Positions 8,582-16,332 of a DNA stretch of 64,000 nucleotides are shown piece by piece. The DNA is taken from the NCBI GenBank assembly GCA_040220135.1, contig JAVJTT010000020.1, forward strand, positions 372,001-436,000, in the 5' to 3' direction. The position numbers and the translations under genes were made by a program. The notes beneath the pieces are model-generated. The model made no database searches and was not told where the DNA came from. It was given only the letters and a program-made list of their open reading frames with translations. Each line of letters begins with the position of its first letter. Within the stretch, counting starts at the first letter, position 1. This DNA is from CAJXMH01 sp040220135 (GTDB lineage: Bacteria; Bacteroidota; Bacteroidia; Flavobacteriales_E; Vicingaceae).

Positions 8582-9622
8582 ATGGAATTGCAGAGAAAAG
8601 TAAGAGTATTAAGTCGTTTAGGTGATTTTTTTGATTCTTTAACGCAAAAAAGCGATTGCGATTGGGAGGAAAGCCTTAAAGATCATATTGAAAAGGGCAG
8701 AGAAGTAATTCAAAAGGCAAAGCACCAAAATGCTTGGTTTACTCCGGAAGCTGTAAAAATGGCTATTTCGGCTTGGGCTACTTCTCTGAATGAAAAAGAA
8801 ATAGAAGCTTGGTTAAAGTCTTATGATTTTGCTGCTAAGCCAAAAATTGTGGGGGTCATTATGGCGGGTAATATTCCGCTTGTGGGTTTACACGATGCGC
8901 TTGCTGTTATAGTCTGCGGACATGAATTAAGAGCCAAACTTTCTTCCAAAGACCAAATGCTCATGCAATTTGTACTGGAAACCTTGGCTTTGCTCGATGA
9001 AGAATTTGACAAACAAATTCAAATCGTTGAAAGACTAAATGACATTGACTATTTGATTGCAACCGGTTCCGACAACAGTGCTCGCTATTTCGATTATTAC
9101 TTTAAGAATAAACGCAAGTTACTTCGAAAGAACCGAACTTCGGTAGCCCTTTTGGATGGAACTGAAACCAAAGAGCAGCTAAATGGATTAGCGGCTGACG
9201 TATTTACCTACTTTGGCCTAGGTTGCAGAAACATTACGAAAGTTTACCTGCCTGAGGGCTTTGATAAAGATCTTTTATTTGGTGCTTTCTTTGCTTATAA
9301 GCACTATGCAGAGCACAACGCCTACGCCAATAATTACGATTACAACAAAGCCGTATACCTTTTGAATAGCATCGAGCTTCTAGAGAATGGGTTTCTTCTT
9401 TTGAAAGAAGACGAAGGTTTGCACTCTCCGGTTGGGGTGCTTTTTTATGAAGAATACGATTCTTTTGAGCAAGTTGAAAAGGACTTGGAAGCAAAACAAG
9501 AGCAGATTCAATGCATCGTTTCCAATCAGGAAAAACACTTTGACTATGGAGAGGCACAGAAACCCAAGCTTTGGGATTATGCTGATGGGGTAGATACGCT
9601 AGCCTTTCTTTTAGAAAACTAA
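8582..9622 (+). CDS. Acyl-CoA reductase, LuxC-like
   Basis: A 346-aa protein of the LuxC/acyl-CoA reductase family, which reduces activated fatty acyl groups to aldehydes with NADPH. Recognisable segments are VGVIMAGNIPLVG, the nucleotide-binding part of the aldehyde-dehydrogenase-like fold, and GLGCRNITKVYLP, which carries the family Cys at the expected catalytic place. No luciferase (lux) genes are nearby; in Bacteroidota the gene commonly sits opposite a ferredoxin gene as here, and its physiological substrate is unknown. The ATG at 8582 is preferred over an upstream non-ATG extension. Its stop overlaps that of the convergent lipoprotein by 4 nt. Confidence 0.88.
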   Translation: MELQRKVRVLSRLGDFFDSLTQKSDCDWEESLKDHIEKGREVIQKAKHQNAWFTPEAVKMAISAWATSLNEKEIEAWLKSYDFAAKPKIVGVIMAGNIPLVGLHDALAVIVCGHELRAKLSSKDQMLMQFVLETLALLDEEFDKQIQIVERLNDIDYLIATGSDNSARYFDYYFKNKRKLLRKNRTSVALLDGTETKEQLNGLAADVFTYFGLGCRNITKVYLPEGFDKDLLFGAFFAYKHYAEHNAYANNYDYNKAVYLLNSIELLENGFLLLKEDEGLHSPVGVLFYEEYDSFEQVEKDLEAKQEQIQCIVSNQEKHFDYGEAQKPKLWDYADGVDTLAFLLEN

Positions 9623-11085
9623 GGTTGAAATTCGTAAACGCCTAAATCCGGTTGACCATCTGATGTTCGAGAATTACCATCTAGGTCTAAGGGGACTTGA
9701 TTTCCAAAGGTGATATTTCCTTGATTACGGGCAAATGAGGTTTCGTAGATACGGAAATCTCCAGCTCTAGGGTCGGTAAAGATCTGATCGGGAGGGTTTT
9801 TTACTATGTTCTTGAATTTTGAATTGTCGGCCGTTGAGAGTTGGGTTTTCAAAATACTGTTCTCCACATCAAAAAGTATTTCCCCATTGTTGATTACATC
9901 AATTTGTAGCTCATCATCCTTATCACCATAAATAATGCTGTTTTTAATGTTTACCTCAGGATTTGAAGTGACCAATTGATTACCGGAAAAAGCGAAAGAA
10001 TTTTGGACAAAGAAACAAGGCGTTTCACGTTCCTCATCATCAAAGTAATTTCCAAAGGTGCAATGGGTGAAATCAAATTCACCGGCACCCCGCAGCACCG
10101 CATTATATTGTCCGCAATTCCCAACTAAGAGGTTTTTTGCATCCACATTATAAAAAGAAGAGAGTAAGCCAATTCCTGAACAGTTTAATATTTTGGTATT
10201 TGTAATGGAAATATTCCAATTCGGTACTTTCGGTTCAAGTGGTAATATTTCGGCTTGTATTCCAATAAAAGCATTTTTAATCACAGCGTAATTAATGCTG
10301 TGAATTCCTCCCTCATTGATCCAAATTCGATCCCACTGACCTGGTACATCTTCATAGGCCATTTCCAAGCGGTCGCCTCTAAAAATTACCGGCTCCTCTT
10401 TGGTTCCATTCACTCGAATCGTACCTCCACGATAAACCCAAATACCGGCATTGTTATGAAAGTAAATCTTGGTTCCTTTTTCGATGTTCAATTGATCCAA
10501 AGAATCAACAAAAACATAACCGTAAACTACTATGGGCAAGGAGTCTGTCCAAGTAATTGTTTCGGCTGTTTCATTATAGTTTCCAGAAGCAGAGCTGTAG
10601 TCTGGAAGGTTGCGATTAAAGCGATCGGGCGTATAGTAAATCGCATTTTGTCCCCAAGCCACTAAATCTATTTGTTGCCGGTTACCATTGGTAGTAAATT
10701 CGATATAATCAGAAATAACGAATGGGTTTTGGTCGTTGTTGGGGTCAACCGTAGCCTCTACAAAAATGTACATGCTATCTTCCGGAGCAATTTCGATATT
10801 TTCATGATAGGGTCCCGGGCGACCATCTACGTTCATTCGAAAAGTAGAGCTTTGCCCACCATTTAAACGAATGCTACTGATGCGAATCGTTTCCTTGTAA
10901 GGATTATAAACCCTAAAGTTTTGAGTAGTGGTGCCCACCGTAGTGAAAACCGTATCAAAGGAAACAGAGTCTGTTGAAAAAGTTAACTGAGCGCTGCTAT
11001 CGTCAAAGATTTCTTCATCTCGCCGACAAGAAAAGGTAAAGGCAAGAATGAGAGCCAAAAATAAAAAGACGCTAGTTATTCGCAT
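9619..11085 (-). CDS. Surface lipoprotein with a predicted right-handed beta-helix
   Basis: A 488-aa protein with a lipoprotein signal (hydrophobic stretch then FSC) and the mature start CRRDEEIFDD, whose acidic residues fit a Bacteroidota surface-export tag. Residues about 30-140 form an Ig-like beta sandwich (FDTVFTTVG, NFRVYNP). The middle and C-terminal parts carry repeated short strands with N and G turns (GGTIRVNGTKEEPVIFRG, NIKNSIIYGD), typical of parallel beta-helices. Such folds often bind or cleave polysaccharides, but no catalytic residues can be assigned. It has its own -7 box 5 nt before the ATG. Confidence 0.82.
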   Translation of the reverse strand: MRITSVFLFLALILAFTFSCRRDEEIFDDSSAQLTFSTDSVSFDTVFTTVGTTTQNFRVYNPYKETIRISSIRLNGGQSSTFRMNVDGRPGPYHENIEIAPEDSMYIFVEATVDPNNDQNPFVISDYIEFTTNGNRQQIDLVAWGQNAIYYTPDRFNRNLPDYSSASGNYNETAETITWTDSLPIVVYGYVFVDSLDQLNIEKGTKIYFHNNAGIWVYRGGTIRVNGTKEEPVIFRGDRLEMAYEDVPGQWDRIWINEGGIHSINYAVIKNAFIGIQAEILPLEPKVPNWNISITNTKILNCSGIGLLSSFYNVDAKNLLVGNCGQYNAVLRGAGEFDFTHCTFGNYFDDEERETPCFFVQNSFAFSGNQLVTSNPEVNIKNSIIYGDKDDELQIDVINNGEILFDVENSILKTQLSTADNSKFKNIVKNPPDQIFTDPRAGDFRIYETSFARNQGNITFGNQVPLDLDGNSRTSDGQPDLGVYEFQP

Positions 11086-11090
11086 GCGGG

Positions 11091-11098
11091 CAAAAATA
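11091..11098 (-). promoter_or_regulatory. -7 promoter element immediately before the beta-helix lipoprotein ATG
   Basis: On the minus strand TATTTTTG is a perfect TAnnTTTG match, ending 5 nt before the ATG at 11085. If used, the transcript would begin at or within a base or two of the start codon. No good -33 TTTG is seen at the usual distance. Confidence 0.5.
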
Positions 11099-11133
11099 CG
11101 CCTACAAAACTGACTAATGAAGAGCTTATTGTT

Positions 11134-11757
11134 TTAAGCCGTCCATTTTTTTAAAAGCGCTACTAATTCATCTTGTTGACTGTATGTTTTGTCCTTAGCA
11201 TACCAAAGTTGCACCTCTTTCACAAAGTCTTCATAATTGCCGTTTGGAATCTTCTTAAAATTCATCACCATTACCTGAGCTGTCTCAGGCCGAGGCCCCC
11301 AAGTTCCCAAAACATCCATGCTTTCTGGTTCATAGGCAATAAGCTTGGGAATAGACCTGCCGCCATTCGTTAAGAACTGATCCATCAATTCCAAGTTCTC
11401 ATCACGCAGTAAGATCTTTACATCAAGCCAATCGGCTTGTTCTTCCATTTTCGCGAATAATGGAAGGTTTTGGGCTGCATCTCCACACCACACTTCGCTA
11501 AGCAAAAGAAAACTTAGTTTCTTCTTCTTTTCTTGAAGTAGGCTTAAGAGATCATCTTTTAACTGAATGGTCTTACCCAGGCGCTTCATACGCCTTAAGT
11601 TTAGTTTGGTATATTCGATTAGCTTGAGGCTTTGGTTTTCGCCACTTGTCTTTTCTTCTTTGACCAATTTTTCGCTCAACTCCATATAGCCTTCATAAGA
11701 CATGGCTCGCTCTATAAATATTGATTCGATCTTCTCAGTATCTCCTTCTTTTATCAT
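11134..11757 (-). CDS. Thioredoxin-fold family protein with a WCGD active-site motif
   Basis: A 207-aa cytosolic protein (no signal peptide). The core from about residue 75 has the thioredoxin beta-alpha-beta pattern with LLLSEVWCGDAAQNLP at the place of the redox motif. Only one Cys is present (CGDA instead of CxxC), so a normal disulfide oxidoreductase cycle is unlikely. This matches the Thioredoxin_9 family. RSIPKLIAY is the cis-Pro loop. A second ATG at 11703 (MSYEGYMEL) is an equally possible start. It is divergent from mnmD. Confidence 0.83.
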   Translation of the reverse strand: MIKEGDTEKIESIFIERAMSYEGYMELSEKLVKEEKTSGENQSLKLIEYTKLNLRRMKRLGKTIQLKDDLLSLLQEKKKKLSFLLLSEVWCGDAAQNLPLFAKMEEQADWLDVKILLRDENLELMDQFLTNGGRSIPKLIAYEPESMDVLGTWGPRPETAQVMVMNFKKIPNGNYEDFVKEVQLWYAKDKTYSQQDELVALLKKWTA

Positions 11758-11843
11758 CTTGACTTTAGGATTTGTTTTTTGATTACAACTACTTTTGTTA
11801 TGCTAAAACTTTGCCAACCCCAATATACAACAGAGAATCGAGA

Positions 11844-12521
11844 ATGAAAAAGCAGCGGATACAAACAGCAGATGGATCTCATTCTTTTTATTTGCCAGAA
11901 ATGGATGAGCAATATCACTCCAAACATGGCTCCATTGCTGAGTCGCAGCATATTTTTATTGAAGCTGGCCTGAAGGAAGTCGCTAAACAGAAAAGTGATA
12001 TTCAAATTTTTGAAGTAGGAATGGGAACCGGCTTGAATGTCTTTTTGACAGCCTTAGCTGCAAGAGATCAGAATTTAGCTGTCTACCTTGAATCTATCGA
12101 AGCCTTTCCAATTGATTATCCTGAAGCTGCATCACTAAATTATGCTGAATTATTAGAAGAGGATGGTTCGCTGTTTAACACGATTCACGAAGTAGATTGG
12201 AATAAAAGCATACAACTTCAGCCAAATTTTACCTTAAAGAAAGTAGAAGCTAAGCTTGAGGAGTATGACTTTGACCAAAAGTTTGACTTGGTTTACTTTG
12301 ATGCTTTTGCACCTGAAAAGCAAGCTAAAATGTGGCAGGAAGCTATTTTTAAAAAGCTGTTTAAAGCCATGAACGAGGAAGCAGTTTTGGTTACTTATTG
12401 CGTGAAAGGTATAATTCGAAGAAGGTTACAAGCCCTCTGCTTTGAGGTTGAAAAATTGCCCGGACCACCTGGAGGGAAGAGGGAAATGTTGAGAGCAAGG
12501 AAAGTAAAAAGCTCAAAGTGA
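11844..12521 (+). CDS. mnmD: tRNA 5-methylaminomethyl-2-thiouridine methyltransferase (MnmC N-domain type)
   Basis: A 225-aa SAM-dependent methyltransferase corresponding to the MnmC1 half alone, as in Bacteroidota and Firmicutes MnmD. SAM-binding loop EVGMGTGLN (about residues 57-65) and catalytic-pocket motif FDAFAPEKQAKMW (152-164) are typical. It methylates nm5(s2)U to mnm5(s2)U at the wobble position of tRNAs. No fused FAD-dependent oxidoreductase domain follows, so the upstream step must depend on another route. The ATG at 11844 is preferred because the upstream in-frame residues are not conserved-looking. Confidence 0.9.
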   Translation: MKKQRIQTADGSHSFYLPEMDEQYHSKHGSIAESQHIFIEAGLKEVAKQKSDIQIFEVGMGTGLNVFLTALAARDQNLAVYLESIEAFPIDYPEAASLNYAELLEEDGSLFNTIHEVDWNKSIQLQPNFTLKKVEAKLEEYDFDQKFDLVYFDAFAPEKQAKMWQEAIFKKLFKAMNEEAVLVTYCVKGIIRRRLQALCFEVEKLPGPPGGKREMLRARKVKSSK

Positions 12522-12594
12522 AAAGCCGAAAGCCTCGAGCTTAGAGCTTCATAGTTGGGGACACGCTGGTTGCTATTGTTTTAGTAATTATTGT

Positions 12595-12636
12595 CTTTGA
12601 GTACTTCGCGGCTACTTTGAGTTCTTTGCGGTTAAA
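12595..12636. repeat. Degenerate tandem array of CTTTGCG-like units
   Basis: Four units in a row, ctttgagta / cttcgcggcta / ctttgagtt / ctttgcggtta, recur every 9-11 nt in the 175-nt gap between mnmD and the YkgJ-type gene. The rest of this gap is AAAGC-rich (12509-12550). No ORF covers it. I know of similar CTTTGCG-rich intergenic sequences in Bacteroidota, but not their function. Confidence 0.6.
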
Positions 12637-12683
12637 ACTGATGAGCTTATTTTGGAAAGTGGAGGAATGAAAAGCTAGTATAT

Positions 12684-12691
12684 TACCTTTG
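12684..12691 (+). promoter_or_regulatory. -7 promoter element immediately before the YkgJ-family gene
   Basis: TACCTTTG is a perfect TAnnTTTG match ending 5 nt before the ATG at 12697, implying a leaderless or nearly leaderless transcript. A TTTG sits at 12651-12654, too far for the usual spacing of about 20 nt. Confidence 0.55.
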
Positions 12692-12696
12692 TGTTC

Positions 12697-13185
12697 ATGA
12701 AAGCTGAATTAAAAAAGCATCTGAATGTAGCGAAGGGTAAGCGCAAAGAATACAATAAGTTCTTTCGTAAGCTTAAACAGCGTCCACCAAAAGATTTGGA
12801 TCAGCAATTTCATGTTTTGCATGAAGAAGCTTTTGAAGAGATTGACTGTTTGGACTGCGCAAACTGTTGTAAAACAACTTCTCCCATTTTTTATGATAAA
12901 GATGTAGAACGAATGGCGGCGCATTTCAAAATAAAGCCGGCAGAATTTTTTGATCAGTATTTAAGAATTGATGAAGATGGAGATCAAGTTTTGAAAAGCT
13001 CACCTTGTCCCTTTTTAATGGAAGACAATAAATGCATGGCCTACGAGTCTAGACCTAAAGCTTGTAGAGAGTATCCGCATACCAACCGTAAAAGAATGCA
13101 CCAAATCTTAGATTTAACTGCTAAGAATACCAGAGTTTGTCCGGCGGTGGCAAAGATGGTTGAGAAAATGACAGATAAAAGTTAA
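12697..13185 (+). CDS. YkgJ-type cysteine-cluster (putative zinc or iron binding) protein
   Basis: A 162-aa protein of the YkgJ/CxxCxxCC family. The Cys cluster CLDCANCC lies at about residues 49-56, followed by CPFLMEDNKCMAYESRPKAC at about 100-119 and a late Cys (RVCP), the spacing expected for this metal- or Fe-S-binding family. Its biological role is not established. The N-terminus is strongly basic. I chose the ATG at 12697; the GTG two codons earlier overlaps the -7 box. The next gene starts 29 nt after its stop. Confidence 0.85.
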   Translation: MKAELKKHLNVAKGKRKEYNKFFRKLKQRPPKDLDQQFHVLHEEAFEEIDCLDCANCCKTTSPIFYDKDVERMAAHFKIKPAEFFDQYLRIDEDGDQVLKSSPCPFLMEDNKCMAYESRPKACREYPHTNRKRMHQILDLTAKNTRVCPAVAKMVEKMTDKS

Positions 13186-13214
13186 TTTGGTAAGCCACTG
13201 ATCGCCCAAAAAGC

Positions 13215-13871
13215 ATGTCAAAAAATGTATTCTTCGTCCTATTTCTTTTCGGATTAATTTCTCACCCTTCACGGTCGCAAACGAATGATTCCAACAAGCA
13301 GGAAAGAGTTTCACAGCTTGCAGAATTAAACGGAAAAGTGTCAGCTTTTTATGATGAAAGTGATAGTCTGCATTTGACCAATTCAGATCGAAGTGTTCAC
13401 CTGAATTCTTATCGGCTTATCAATAGCGGAAGGCTAGATAGTCTCGTAACTATCATAAATGGGAATCAAGTAGCCTATCGTTTGGAGCGCAATAAATACC
13501 TTTTGAATTCAAAATCTGATACGGTGATTGAGCGCTCTTCGGGCATCTTTACTTCAACCTCTGAGTTGTACTTTCCAAAAGAAAATAAAATCGTTAAATC
13601 AATAAATTATCAACCACAAAAAGGGTCAAAATATGGTGGTTGGGCCTATTTGTCAGAAGGAGATACTCTAGCGATTCTAACTTATCGGTATTTTAAAAAA
13701 GAAGAGCATTATGCCATTAAAGCAAAATACAATCCTGCTGAGTCAGAAGCTTTACCTTCTCTGCTCATGGGATTAGCTCGTTTTGATAAGCGCGTTCAAA
13801 TGGACTATGAAACAAATGATACTTTCGAGATAATAGCCGCCGTTTTACTGAGCGGTATTTTTTCTCAGTAA
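13215..13871 (+). CDS. Small secreted protein of unknown function
   Basis: A 218-aa protein with a signal peptide (hydrophobic residues 4-17, cleavage near RSQ). I recognise no domain. The body has alternating short strands (LYFPKENKIVKSI, YGGWAYLSEGD, LAILTYRYFKKE) and could be a small beta-rich periplasmic or surface protein. It may be co-transcribed with the upstream cysteine-cluster gene. Its stop is only 3 nt from the stop of convergent dnaJ, with no terminator between them. Confidence 0.7.
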   Translation: MSKNVFFVLFLFGLISHPSRSQTNDSNKQERVSQLAELNGKVSAFYDESDSLHLTNSDRSVHLNSYRLINSGRLDSLVTIINGNQVAYRLERNKYLLNSKSDTVIERSSGIFTSTSELYFPKENKIVKSINYQPQKGSKYGGWAYLSEGDTLAILTYRYFKKEEHYAIKAKYNPAESEALPSLLMGLARFDKRVQMDYETNDTFEIIAAVLLSGIFSQ

Positions 13872-13874
13872 TTA

Positions 13875-15038
13875 CTATTTAAAATAATCCCTCATTCTAC
13901 CAAAAAAGCCTTTGTCAGTCGAAGTAGGTTGAGGTTCAAAGTTTTTTGAACCGCGTAGTTTCTCTACTAAGCCTTTCTCTTCTTTACTTAAGTTTTTAGG
14001 TGTCCAAACATTAATGTTGACCAATTGATCACCGGTTTGGTAACCGTTTACATCTGGCACTCCTTTGTTTCTTAAACGCAGTACTTTTCCACCCTGGGTA
14101 CCGGCTTCAATTTTAATTTTTGCTTTTCCGTTAACGGTAGGTACAGTAACTTCAGTTCCTAAAATAGCGTCAGCAAAACTAATGTATAGGTCATACAAAA
14201 TATTGCGACCGTCCCTCTTCAACTCTGGATGTTCTTCTTCCTCTATGAGTACGATTAAATCGCCGGCAACTCCATTTCGAGCGCCCATATTACCTTTTCC
14301 ACTCACTGATAACTGCATGCCACCTTCTACACCAGCCGGTATTTTTAAGTCAATCGTCTCATCATCTTTTACGATACCGTCACCGTGACAGCTGTTACAT
14401 TTGTTCGTGATAATCTTTCCTTCGCCACCACATTTAGGACAAGTTGAGGCAGTTTGCATTTGCCCTAAGAAAGTGTTGGCTACTCTAGTTACTTGACCAC
14501 TTCCACCGCAATTATCACAACTGTCGAACCCACTTCCGCCTTCTGCACCTGAACCAGAACAAGTATTACATTTTACGTACTTCTTGACCTTGATTTTCTT
14601 TTCAACGCCATTTACAATATCTTTTAAGCTCAGGCTTACTTTAACACGAATATTACTGCCACGATTGGCTCTTCGTCGACCGCCACCACCTTGGCCGCCA
14701 AATCCACTGAAGCCGCCAAAGCCGCCGCCTCCGCCAAAAATATCGCCAAACTGAGAGAAGATATCGTCCATACTCATACCGCCTCCGCCAAAGCCGCCGC
14801 CTCCGGCAGCTCCGCCCATTCCGGCGTGACCAAAACGATCGTACTTCGCTTTCTTTTCTTCATTGCTTAAGACTTCATAAGCCTCAGCTGCTTCTTTAAA
14901 CTTTTCTTCAGCTTCCTTGTCATCCGGATTTTTATCTGGATGATACTTCATCGCAATTTTCCGGTATGACTTTTTAATCTCTGAAGTTGAAGCATTTTTG
15001 TCAAGCCCTAATACTTCGTAATAATCTCTCTTTGCCAT
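13875..15038 (-). CDS. dnaJ: Molecular chaperone DnaJ (Hsp40)
   Basis: A 387-aa type I Hsp40, which delivers substrates to DnaK and stimulates its ATPase. The J domain (residues 1-70) has the HPD motif at 33-35. A Gly/Phe-rich linker follows at about 72-122. The zinc region has four CxxC motifs at C157/C160, C174/C177, C200/C203 and C214/C217. The C-terminal substrate-binding domains complete it. It begins 13 nt after the grpE stop, so both come from the grpE promoter at 15660-15700. dnaK is not in the window. Confidence 0.97.
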   Translation of the reverse strand: MAKRDYYEVLGLDKNASTSEIKKSYRKIAMKYHPDKNPDDKEAEEKFKEAAEAYEVLSNEEKKAKYDRFGHAGMGGAAGGGGFGGGGMSMDDIFSQFGDIFGGGGGFGGFSGFGGQGGGGRRRANRGSNIRVKVSLSLKDIVNGVEKKIKVKKYVKCNTCSGSGAEGGSGFDSCDNCGGSGQVTRVANTFLGQMQTASTCPKCGGEGKIITNKCNSCHGDGIVKDDETIDLKIPAGVEGGMQLSVSGKGNMGARNGVAGDLIVLIEEEEHPELKRDGRNILYDLYISFADAILGTEVTVPTVNGKAKIKIEAGTQGGKVLRLRNKGVPDVNGYQTGDQLVNINVWTPKNLSKEEKGLVEKLRGSKNFEPQPTSTDKGFFGRMRDYFK

Positions 15039-15051
15039 TGTCTCTCTTGTC

Positions 15052-15630
15052 TTATTGTCCTACAACTACTTTGGCGTAGCGAATAACTTTCTCTTTCAAG
15101 GTATAGCCTTTCTCAATTTCATCTACCACTTTGCCTTTCAATTTCTCTTCCGGCGCGGGGATTTGGGTAACTGCTTCGTGCAATTCACTGTCAAAATCTT
15201 TTCCAATTGGAGATTCCATTGGTTCTGCACCATTTGCTTTAAAAACGCCAACAAACTTGTTAAAAATTAAATCAACGCCTTCTTTCAAGCTATTATAGTC
15301 TTGTGATTCGTCCATTGACTTTTTGGCACGCTCAAAGTCATCCATGACAGGAAGTAAAGATTTAAAAATGTCTTCACCTGCCGTTTTGTACAATTCTAAC
15401 TTTTCTTTTTGAGTGCGTCTTCTGAAGTTATCGAACTCTGAATATAAGCGAAGGTACTTGTCGTTTAAGGCTTTAATTTCTAACTCCTTTTTCTCCAACT
15501 CATTTAGTTCACCTTCACTTTCTTCAACTTGTTCTTGAGCCTCTTCTTCCGCTTGAACATCTTGCTCCTCTTTAGAATCAGTATTTTTTTCTTCTTGTGA
15601 ATCCTTAGTCTCTTCTTCTTTCACTTTCAT
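15052..15630 (-). CDS. grpE: Nucleotide exchange factor GrpE
   Basis: A 192-aa GrpE, which releases ADP from DnaK. A disordered acidic N-terminal part (rich in E, K and Q up to about residue 50) is followed by the coiled-coil LELYKTAGEDIFKSLLPVMDDFERA and the C-terminal beta domain ending VIRYAKVVVGQ. I chose the ATG at 15630 (MKVKEEET) over that at 15657, because the predicted promoter element ends at 15660 and transcription should start downstream of 15657. First gene of grpE-dnaJ. Confidence 0.95.
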   Translation of the reverse strand: MKVKEEETKDSQEEKNTDSKEEQDVQAEEEAQEQVEESEGELNELEKKELEIKALNDKYLRLYSEFDNFRRRTQKEKLELYKTAGEDIFKSLLPVMDDFERAKKSMDESQDYNSLKEGVDLIFNKFVGVFKANGAEPMESPIGKDFDSELHEAVTQIPAPEEKLKGKVVDEIEKGYTLKEKVIRYAKVVVGQ

Positions 15631-15659
15631 AAACCATTTTTTTAATCGATTTCTCATGC

Positions 15660-15700
15660 TTCAAATGCTTTGCCAAGTCGTATTGCTTGACAATTTGTCA
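15660..15700 (-). promoter_or_regulatory. Bipartite heat-shock-type promoter of grpE-dnaJ
   Basis: Read on the minus strand: the 13-nt palindrome TGACAAATTGTCA (15700-15688), 12 nt, TGGCA, AAGCA, TTTGAA (ending 15660). The same order and exact spacings occur upstream of htpG. TGGCA-N5-TTTGAA resembles a sigma-54 -24/-12 site (GG-N10-GA rather than GG-N10-GC); alternatively TTG of the palindrome and AGCATTTG could be a variant -33/-7 pair with a 21-nt spacer. Confidence 0.7.
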
Positions 15701-15750
15701 GCTATAATCCTTTTAACAAGAGCGCGAAATTAATGAGAAGCCCAACAATA

Positions 15751-15780
15751 AAAAAAGCTCGTTTGTGAGAACGAGCTTTT
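15751..15780 (-). terminator. Intrinsic terminator of the uvrD-DUF4290-murA-tlpA operon
   Basis: An 11-bp perfect stem (AAAAGCTCGTT at 15753-15763 with AACGAGCTTTT at 15770-15780) and a 6-nt loop. On the minus strand it is followed by a T-run. It lies 19 nt after the tlpA stop. Confidence 0.88.
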
Positions 15781-15798
15781 CAACATCAACTGTGTCTT

Positions 15799-16329
15799 TT
15801 ATTTTGCTTTCAAGTTGTTAAGTAAAGCGGCCAAGCCACCACCTCTTAGTGTGTTTCCTTTTCCCACAATAATGCCGTCTCCATTTATTAAATAGGCTTG
15901 AGGAATGGAACGCACCCTATAAGTACGAGCTCCTTCGGCAGCCCACCCTTGTAAGTCACTAACATGGTAAGGCCATGCCAAACCATCTTGCATAATGGCA
16001 TTTTGCCAAGCCCCTTTGTTCTTATCTAAGGAGTAAGAGTAAACGGTGAAACCATCACCATTTTCAAACTTCGTGTCTTTAAATTGCTTGTAAGTTTTTA
16101 CCACACTAGGATTTTCCCTGCGGCAGGGTCCACACCAAGAAGCCCAAAAGTCGATCAATACCATTTTACCTTTTAACTCATTAAGCTCTATTACTTTACC
16201 ATTAGGGTCTTCAAACGCTAGGTTGGGTGCCTTATCACCAATTCCTAGGCCTTCCTTTACCTCATTTTGAGCCATAGTAAATTGGCTGAAATTAAAAATT
16301 AGTATGAAGGATAAGATTACTTTTCTCAT
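15799..16329 (-). CDS. TlpA-like periplasmic thioredoxin (AhpC/TSA-Redoxin family)
   Basis: A 176-aa protein with a signal peptide (residues 1-20, ending TMAQ) and a thioredoxin/redoxin domain with FWASWCGPCR; the redox pair is C66 and C69. VRSIPQAYLI contains the cis-Pro loop. It should act as a disulfide reductase in the periplasm or at the membrane. It starts 3 nt after the murA stop and is the last gene of a four-gene operon closed by the terminator at 15751-15780. Confidence 0.92.
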   Translation of the reverse strand: MRKVILSFILIFNFSQFTMAQNEVKEGLGIGDKAPNLAFEDPNGKVIELNELKGKMVLIDFWASWCGPCRRENPSVVKTYKQFKDTKFENGDGFTVYSYSLDKNKGAWQNAIMQDGLAWPYHVSDLQGWAAEGARTYRVRSIPQAYLINGDGIIVGKGNTLRGGGLAALLNNLKAK

Positions 16330-16332
16330 AAC

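Noticed and set aside
11801..11816. TGGCA-N6-TAGCA on the minus strand upstream of the thioredoxin-fold gene, with GG-N10-GC spacing like a sigma-54 site
   Set aside because: The downstream box is a poor match and no TTGTCA lies 12 nt upstream, so it does not share the grpE/htpG architecture; a single match of this quality is expected by chance.
14065..14388. A 107-codon plus-strand frame inside dnaJ
   Set aside because: Shadow of the dnaJ coding sequence; codon pattern belongs to the minus strand.
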